Positions 59,714 to 64,000 of a DNA stretch of 64,000 nt are shown in pieces. The DNA is from CBDDKU01 sp965230375 (GTDB lineage: Bacteria; Bacteroidota; Bacteroidia; Flavobacteriales_D; Cryomorphaceae), in assembly GCA_965230375.1 (NCBI GenBank), contig CBDDKU010000016.1, forward strand, positions 124,001-188,000, written 5' to 3'. Under the pieces are notes generated by a model. It searched no databases. It saw nothing but the letters and a program-made list of their open reading frames with translations, and was not told the DNA's origin. The position numbers were made by a program, and so were the translations under genes. Positions within the stretch are counted from its first letter, which is position 1; every line of letters begins with the position of its first letter.

Positions 59714-61824
59714 GAAAGTTCTATTGTTATGGTGTTCGTATTTTTAACTGATGATCCCGGTGGAACACTCTGCTTTGTAATCATTCCGGCACCTTGTACT
59801 TTCACTTGAATACCAGCGTCTTCGAGCAAATAAAGTCCATCTCTTAAGCCCATACCCACCACATTCGGAACGATTCCATCCTTTACAGAACGCCGGTCTA
59901 TAGTTACGGTATCCCGACCTGTGCGCGTGGTCACCCAATCGTAGTCTTTACTCTGATCTTCGATCGGCACCCTAAATTCTTGAAAAAGTGTCTTTAGATC
60001 AGCCGCATTTCCACTCATTGATACGGGAACGTGCACGGCCATTTGGTTTCTGGTAGGCTCTTGATGCTTAATAAGGTCGTAGCGCTGAGCGTAAACCTTA
60101 TCTGAAATCTCTTTAAAAACAGGACCAGCTACCTGGTTTCCGTAATACACATTATTAGATGGACCATTTACAACTACGATACAAGTATACTCAGGCGCCT
60201 CGGCAGGAAAATACCCCACAAACGAAGCCTGGTAGCTCACTGCCTGATCGTACTTATATCCATATTGCGCATTGGCAATTTGAGCTGTACCCGTTTTACC
60301 TGCGATAGCATATTCTCCAAAACGCAAATTGGAAGCTGTACCTTCATCTGACACCACACTCTCTAGCATTTCCTTCGCCATTTGAATGGTAGATCGCGAA
60401 GCAATCGCACGATTGAGCACAACAGGTTTGTTCACACGCACTGCTTCGCCATTGCGCTTCACTTGCTCCACAAAAAGGGGCTTAACCATCACACCGTCAT
60501 TGGCCACTGCATTGTAGAAGGTGAGTATTTGAAGCGGAGTCATCAAGGTTTCATATCCAATACTCATCCATGGCAGCGTAACACCTGACCAAGAAGGGTC
60601 TGATGGGTCCTTGATTTTTGGCATCCCCTCACCGGCAATTTCAAGACCTAGCTGTGAACCAAGCCCCAACTTGTGTAGGCGATCCACGAATCGACGTGGG
60701 TTGTCACCATAGTTGTCTACTATCAACTTTGAAATGGCTACGTTCGATGATTTCTGAAAAGAAGTGAGAACATCAATTTTACCGTAGCCTTTATCGTTAC
60801 TATCCCGCATCCAACGATCGTAAAACTTCACCCTACCACGCTCTGTATCTACTGAGTCGGAAAGGTCAATTTTACCATCTTCAAATGCGGCCATGAGTGA
60901 AGCTAGCTTAAACGTTGACCCAGGCTCTGTCGCCTCACCAACCGCGTAATTATAAACTTCCCGGTAGGTGCTATCCTTTGTCAAAGTAAGATTCGAGATA
61001 GCCTTTATGTAGCCCGTTTTCACTTCCATCAGCACCGCACAACCGTGTCGGGCATTATGCTTCTTAAGCTGCTTTCTGAGAGCACTCGTAGCTACGTCCT
61101 GGATATTGACATCTATCGTAGTATAGATATCACAACCATCTTCAGGTTCTACTTCATTGCGGCTATCAAGCGGCATCCAAACCCCACCAGCCAGACGCTT
61201 CTCGTAGCGTTGGCCCGGTCTGCCTCGCAACTCACTATTATATGCTCCTTCAATTCCAACGGGCTGAGAATTCTCCCGGTGATACCCTACAGTACGCGCG
61301 GCAAGCCCCTTAAATGGCTGCAATCGCACAGTGCGCTTTTCGAAAATCACCCCGCTTTTGAATCGTCCATCTCTAAAAAGTGGAAACTCTTGAGCCTGCA
61401 TCACTGCATCGAAGTCTACATCGTCCTTAATCAATAAGTAGCGATTTCCCTTTTCGCGTGCTCGCAACATTCGCGATTTGTACTCAGCAGCCGTACGATC
61501 TTTGAAAAGATTGCTCAGGCTAATAGACAAGGAGTCAATATTGGAAAACAAACGCTCATCAGTGAGCCCATCAGCACGCATATCCATCCGAATTTGATAG
61601 ATAGGCACCGAAGTAGCCAGCATATCACCGTTGGAAGCGTAGATATTTCCACGGACAGGTTTAATCTCATTGAGTTCAGTGGTCAAGTGCTCTACTCTCT
61701 CACTCCACTTTTCTCCATCCACAAATTGAATATGAATGATCTTGCCAATAACCGCCAGGGCAAAGAGAACCATTCCTATGAATACCAACCTTGCCTTGAA
61801 TATCATCTTCTGCTTATCCATCAC
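59710..61824 (-). CDS. ftsI: Septal penicillin-binding protein with PASTA domain
   Basis: This 704-residue class B PBP (PBP3/FtsI type) has an N-terminal membrane helix (ARLVFIGMVLFALAVIGKII), a dimerisation domain, and a transpeptidase domain with the SxxK motif EPGSTFKLASLMAAFEDG, SxN in SSNVAISK and KTG in AGKTGTAQIAN. It ends in one PASTA domain (IVPNVVGMGLRDGLYLLEDAG, quoted to 20 residues: IVPNVVGMGLRDGLYLLEDA). It crosslinks septal peptidoglycan with FtsW. It overlaps ftsL as ATGA. Confidence 0.96.
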   Translation of the reverse strand: MMDKQKMIFKARLVFIGMVLFALAVIGKIIHIQFVDGEKWSERVEHLTTELNEIKPVRGNIYASNGDMLATSVPIYQIRMDMRADGLTDERLFSNIDSLSISLSNLFKDRTAAEYKSRMLRAREKGNRYLLIKDDVDFDAVMQAQEFPLFRDGRFKSGVIFEKRTVRLQPFKGLAARTVGYHRENSQPVGIEGAYNSELRGRPGQRYEKRLAGGVWMPLDSRNEVEPEDGCDIYTTIDVNIQDVATSALRKQLKKHNARHGCAVLMEVKTGYIKAISNLTLTKDSTYREVYNYAVGEATEPGSTFKLASLMAAFEDGKIDLSDSVDTERGRVKFYDRWMRDSNDKGYGKIDVLTSFQKSSNVAISKLIVDNYGDNPRRFVDRLHKLGLGSQLGLEIAGEGMPKIKDPSDPSWSGVTLPWMSIGYETLMTPLQILTFYNAVANDGVMVKPLFVEQVKRNGEAVRVNKPVVLNRAIASRSTIQMAKEMLESVVSDEGTASNLRFGEYAIAGKTGTAQIANAQYGYKYDQAVSYQASFVGYFPAEAPEYTCIVVVNGPSNNVYYGNQVAGPVFKEISDKVYAQRYDLIKHQEPTRNQMAVHVPVSMSGNAADLKTLFQEFRVPIEDQSKDYDWVTTRTGRDTVTIDRRSVKDGIVPNVVGMGLRDGLYLLEDAGIQVKVQGAGMITKQSVPPGSSVKNTNTITIELS

Positions 61825-62210
61825 TCCCCTCCTTCGGCTTGGTTGTCGAGCTCAGATACTCGAATAATTGTGGGAGGATTGGTGGATTCTTCCAACCCCA
61901 TATCAGCAATGGAACGGGCAATTTGAGACTGCTGCTTCAACTGTTCGAGTCTTGCGTGAATTGCCAAGTTTCGAGCTTTAAGCTCTTGAAGCTCCGCTTC
62001 ACTCGAAACCATCTCTTTCATATTGCTCTCAGCAAAATAACCGTAGCCGATAAGACATATCATCACACCAACCAGAAAGACAATGAACCCCAAGTTGGCT
62101 TGAACATAGTCTCGGGTCAAGAAGCTACCGTTGAGCACGGCAAAGAAACCCCTTGAGAAAGCTCCCTTGCTCTTGGCAGACTCTTCAGATTTCATTTTCT
62201 CCTTACTCAT
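61821..62210 (-). CDS. ftsL: FtsL-like cell division protein
   Basis: This 129-residue bitopic protein has a charged cytoplasmic start of about 35 residues, one membrane helix (LGFIVFLVGVMICLIGYGYF, about 40-59), then a periplasmic coiled coil (ELQELKARNLAIHARLEQLK) and a short tail. The position between rsmH and ftsI is the usual place of ftsL; sequence similarity alone would be weak. It overlaps rsmH by eight bases. It would pair with FtsQ in the divisome. Confidence 0.85.
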   Translation of the reverse strand: MSKEKMKSEESAKSKGAFSRGFFAVLNGSFLTRDYVQANLGFIVFLVGVMICLIGYGYFAESNMKEMVSSEAELQELKARNLAIHARLEQLKQQSQIARSIADMGLEESTNPPTIIRVSELDNQAEGGE

Positions 62211-63120
62211 TCCTTGTTGCTATTCTCAACTTGGCGCTACGCGCTCTATTATTCTCTTCAATCTCTTTCTCACTAGGCACAATAGGCATTCCCTTGTCTG
62301 GCGTAAATGGCCTGATCTTATTCCCAAAAAAGTCTTGCTCGACTTCTCCCGAAAAATTTCCGTCGCGCATAAATCGCTTTACCAATCGATCTTCGAGCGA
62401 GTGGTATGAGATCACCACCAGTTTTCCACCCGGCTTGATCACATCTGCAGTTTGCAACAACATATCTTCCAACACCTTCATCTCTCCATTCACCTCAATT
62501 CTCAATGCCTGAAAAACCTGGGCAAGAAACCGATTGAGCTTGTGCGGAGATGTAAGCTTTTCGACAACCTTGATCAATTCACCTGTTCGCGTAATTGGTG
62601 ACTCAGAACGAGCCGCTTCAATAACCCTGGCAATCCTTCCGGCTTCTCTCAGCTCTCCGTAATCGCGAAAAACCGCTTTCAGCTGATCGATTTCATAATC
62701 GTTTACCACCTGCTGTGCTGTTAGCGACACAGTTTTACCCATCCGCATATCAAGCGGCCCGTCCTGCCGGATCGAAAACCCGCGCTCACCTTCATCAAAC
62801 TGATGAGATGAAACACCGAGATCAGCAAGCACACCATCTACCTGATTAAAACCCGAAAAACGTAGATGGTTTTTTAGATATCGAAAGTTGGATTGCACAA
62901 AGAAGAATCGCTCGTCTTGAATTTGCGCATTAGCTGCTGCATCTTCATCTTGATCAAAGCTTATCAGCTTTCCATTTTCACCTAGCCTAGAAAGAACTTC
63001 GCGGCTATGCCCCCCGCCGCCAAAGGTGACATCCACATAGATGCCATTTATATCACTTATCAATCCCCCAACACTCTCATTCAAGAGCACCGGGTTGTGG
63101 TATTCACTACGAATCTCCAT
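62203..63120 (-). CDS. rsmH: 16S rRNA (cytosine(1402)-N4)-methyltransferase
   Basis: This 305-residue SAM-dependent methylase, also called MraW, shows YHNPVLLNESV, GIYVDVTFGGGGHSREVLSRL with the SAM site, DGVLADLGVSSHQFDEGERGFS in parts (VLADLGVSSHQFD, RGFSIRQDGPLDMRM), and VISYHSLEDRLVKRFMRDG. All family motifs are intact. It overlaps mraZ by 14 bases and ftsL by eight. Confidence 0.97.
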   Translation of the reverse strand: MEIRSEYHNPVLLNESVGGLISDINGIYVDVTFGGGGHSREVLSRLGENGKLISFDQDEDAAANAQIQDERFFFVQSNFRYLKNHLRFSGFNQVDGVLADLGVSSHQFDEGERGFSIRQDGPLDMRMGKTVSLTAQQVVNDYEIDQLKAVFRDYGELREAGRIARVIEAARSESPITRTGELIKVVEKLTSPHKLNRFLAQVFQALRIEVNGEMKVLEDMLLQTADVIKPGGKLVVISYHSLEDRLVKRFMRDGNFSGEVEQDFFGNKIRPFTPDKGMPIVPSEKEIEENNRARSAKLRIATRNE

Positions 63121-63571
63121 CCTTATTCAAATCCCCCATCACTTCTTCTGAAAGCGCAGCCATATCAACATCTTCATCAATCATAGCTTCATAATTCGAC
63201 TTACTCCAGATCTCAATTCGATCACCATTTCCAGCCACCTTGATTTCCTTCTCAATCCCAGCATACGAACACAAGGACGCAGGCAAGAGTAAACGCCCAG
63301 CAGAGTCCAACTCCACAGGCGTTGCACCATTATTAAACTTTCGAATAAACTTGACATTCTTTGCAACGAATCGATTGAGTCGGCCGATTTCAGACGACAC
63401 TTCCTTCCATTGCTTCATAGGATAGAGAATCAAACACTTGTCGAACATGTCTCGATTTATAACAAAACCTTCATGCACAACATCCTGCAGCTGCTTTTTA
63501 AGCCCCGCTGGCAACATCATCCGCCCTTTGGCATCCGACTTACAATCATATTCTCCTAATAAATTCAGCAC
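63107..63571 (-). CDS. mraZ: Transcriptional regulator MraZ
   Basis: This 154-residue protein has two SpoVT-AbrB-type halves: LGEYDCKSDAKGRMMLPAGL near the start and TPVELDSAGRLLLPASLCSY in the second half, each with a DxxGR motif. MraZ binds TGGG repeats upstream of its own gene and represses the dcw operon. The start is GTG at 63571, which places LGEYDCK where homologues have it; no ATG is available. A four-box operator lies 40-75 bases upstream. Confidence 0.94.
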   Translation of the reverse strand: MLNLLGEYDCKSDAKGRMMLPAGLKKQLQDVVHEGFVINRDMFDKCLILYPMKQWKEVSSEIGRLNRFVAKNVKFIRKFNNGATPVELDSAGRLLLPASLCSYAGIEKEIKVAGNGDRIEIWSKSNYEAMIDEDVDMAALSEEVMGDLNKDGDS

Positions 63572-63591
63572 GCGACAAGTGATTCATCAAT

Positions 63592-63600
63592 GCTAAAGTA
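63592..63600 (-). promoter_or_regulatory. Possible mraZ/dcw promoter, -7 element
   Basis: On the minus strand TACTTTAGC is one base from TAnnTTTGC. It lies 21 bases upstream of the mraZ GTG, and the MraZ boxes cover the -33 position. The call is moderate because of the mismatch. Confidence 0.4.
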
Positions 63601-63610
63601 GAAAATGTTT

Positions 63611-63645
63611 ACCACATTTTCCCACAATCACCCATTATTTACCAC
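63611..63645 (-). promoter_or_regulatory. MraZ operator: four boxes with a 10-base period
   Basis: On the plus strand accac (63611), cccac (63621), cccat (63631) and accac (63641) are spaced exactly ten bases apart. On the minus strand they read GTGGT, ATGGG, GTGGG and GTGGT, matching the TGGG-N6 direct repeats bound by MraZ. They overlap the region just upstream of the -7 element, as expected for a repressor. The stretch 63646-63838 shows no gene. Confidence 0.8.
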
Positions 63646-63815
63646 TTTGTTGATAAATTCTCAGAAACACTCTTAAATCAAGGGCTGAGCAGCCAGATTG
63701 AACCGGCAATTTCATCTATTAATTTAGTGCGATTACATCCGATGTACGATCAGTTTCAACATTACCTTGTCAAGTCACTAAAACGTAAACTGAAACCGTT
63801 ATGACATATTTCAGC

Positions 63816-63823
63816 TATATTTG
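63816..63823 (+). promoter_or_regulatory. Predicted promoter of the alpha/beta hydrolase gene
   Basis: TATATTTG is an exact TAnnTTTG, 15 bases before the ATG at 63839. No good -33 was found. If it is used, the leader is very short. Confidence 0.5.
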
Positions 63824-63838
63824 ACCACACTGTATACT

Positions 63839-64000
63839 ATGGATATTCAGCTCAAAGAAGACGGAAAGTTCAAGTACATCGACGAAGGTTCAGGACCCAA
63901 CTTATTGGTATTGCATGGGTTGTTTGGAGCCTTGAGTAATTTCGAAGGGGTTATTAATGAGTTTAAGTCAACGCACCGTGTATTGGTACCGATGATGCCA
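63839..64000 (+). CDS. Alpha/beta hydrolase, N-terminal part (cut by window edge)
   Basis: Fifty-four codons from the ATG at 63839 read MDIQLKEDGKFKYIDEGSGP, then NLLVLHGLFGALSNFEGVI and HRVLVPMMP. The LLVLHGLFGALSNF segment is the oxyanion-hole HG motif and first helix of alpha/beta hydrolases. The catalytic triad lies beyond the window, so the substrate cannot be stated. The gene is divergent from the mraZ operon. Confidence 0.8.
   Translation, partial: MDIQLKEDGKFKYIDEGSGPNLLVLHGLFGALSNFEGVINEFKSTHRVLVPMMP

Noticed and set aside
63649..63657. tgttgataa, one base from a DnaA box, as part of a replication origin
   Set aside because: A single degenerate box, no AT-rich unwinding region or cluster, and no dnaA or dnaN nearby.

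Overview
The window is a chromosomal segment of a Bacteroidota bacterium, most likely of the order Flavobacteriales. The grounds are a gliding/type IX secretion block (porP/sprF-gldK-gldL-gldM-gldN, plus a separate gldA), atpD-atpC standing apart from other ATP synthase genes, a bacterial GGGP synthase, an LptE/SecG/GroESL block behind miaB, and repeated matches to the Bacteroidota promoter (TTTG, about 19-20 bases, TAnnTTTG). No prophage, IS element, rRNA or CRISPR array was seen.

Layout: 1-7.4 kb holds the start of ahcY, a PPTase/GGGP synthase/ThiE-like trio, and a minus-strand thiamine patch (thiamine-binding-like protein, NadR-like kinase, then a TPP riboswitch with its own promoter driving a TonB-dependent receptor), followed by an LRR protein and ribF. 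7.4-18.1 kb carries atpDC, maeB, a MazG-like hydrolase, dtd, rsgA, gldA, metK behind a SAM-II-like riboswitch, der and era. 18.1-18.75 kb holds an initiator tRNA whose 3' half, terminator and downstream flank are duplicated around a broken GIY-YIG gene that ends in palindromic repeats. 18.75-33.3 kb has a lipoprotein, a glycosyltransferase/deacetylase/ABC-F group, the T9SS motor genes, a degenerate arginase-fold protein and topA. 33.4-44 kb is the plus-strand run miaB, sigma-54 activator, lptE, TPR protein, secG, groESL, then a small ORF, a two-component pair and an SLC13 transporter. 44.1-46.7 kb holds a SpoIIE-type phosphatase and a DUF2971-like gene.

46.8-63.6 kb is a nearly gapless minus-strand division and cell wall (dcw) cluster: mraZ, rsmH, ftsL, ftsI, murE, mraY, murD, two extra genes, ftsW, murG, murC, ftsQ, ftsA, ftsZ and a gatB/yqeY gene, ending in one terminator. 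A series of four MraZ-type boxes with an exact 10-base period lies upstream. The last bases hold the start of an alpha/beta hydrolase.

The most unusual observation is the pair of genes between murD and ftsW (54637-55682). Each encodes only a MurD-like C-terminal ligase domain, without the UDP-substrate and ATPase domains. They are stitched into the operon by 1-4 base junctions and differ in which key residues they keep. This looks like a duplicated, specialised pair of stand-alone Mur-ligase C domains inside the division operon. Second in interest are the GIY-YIG/tRNA duplication and the degenerate arginase-fold protein next to the T9SS genes.
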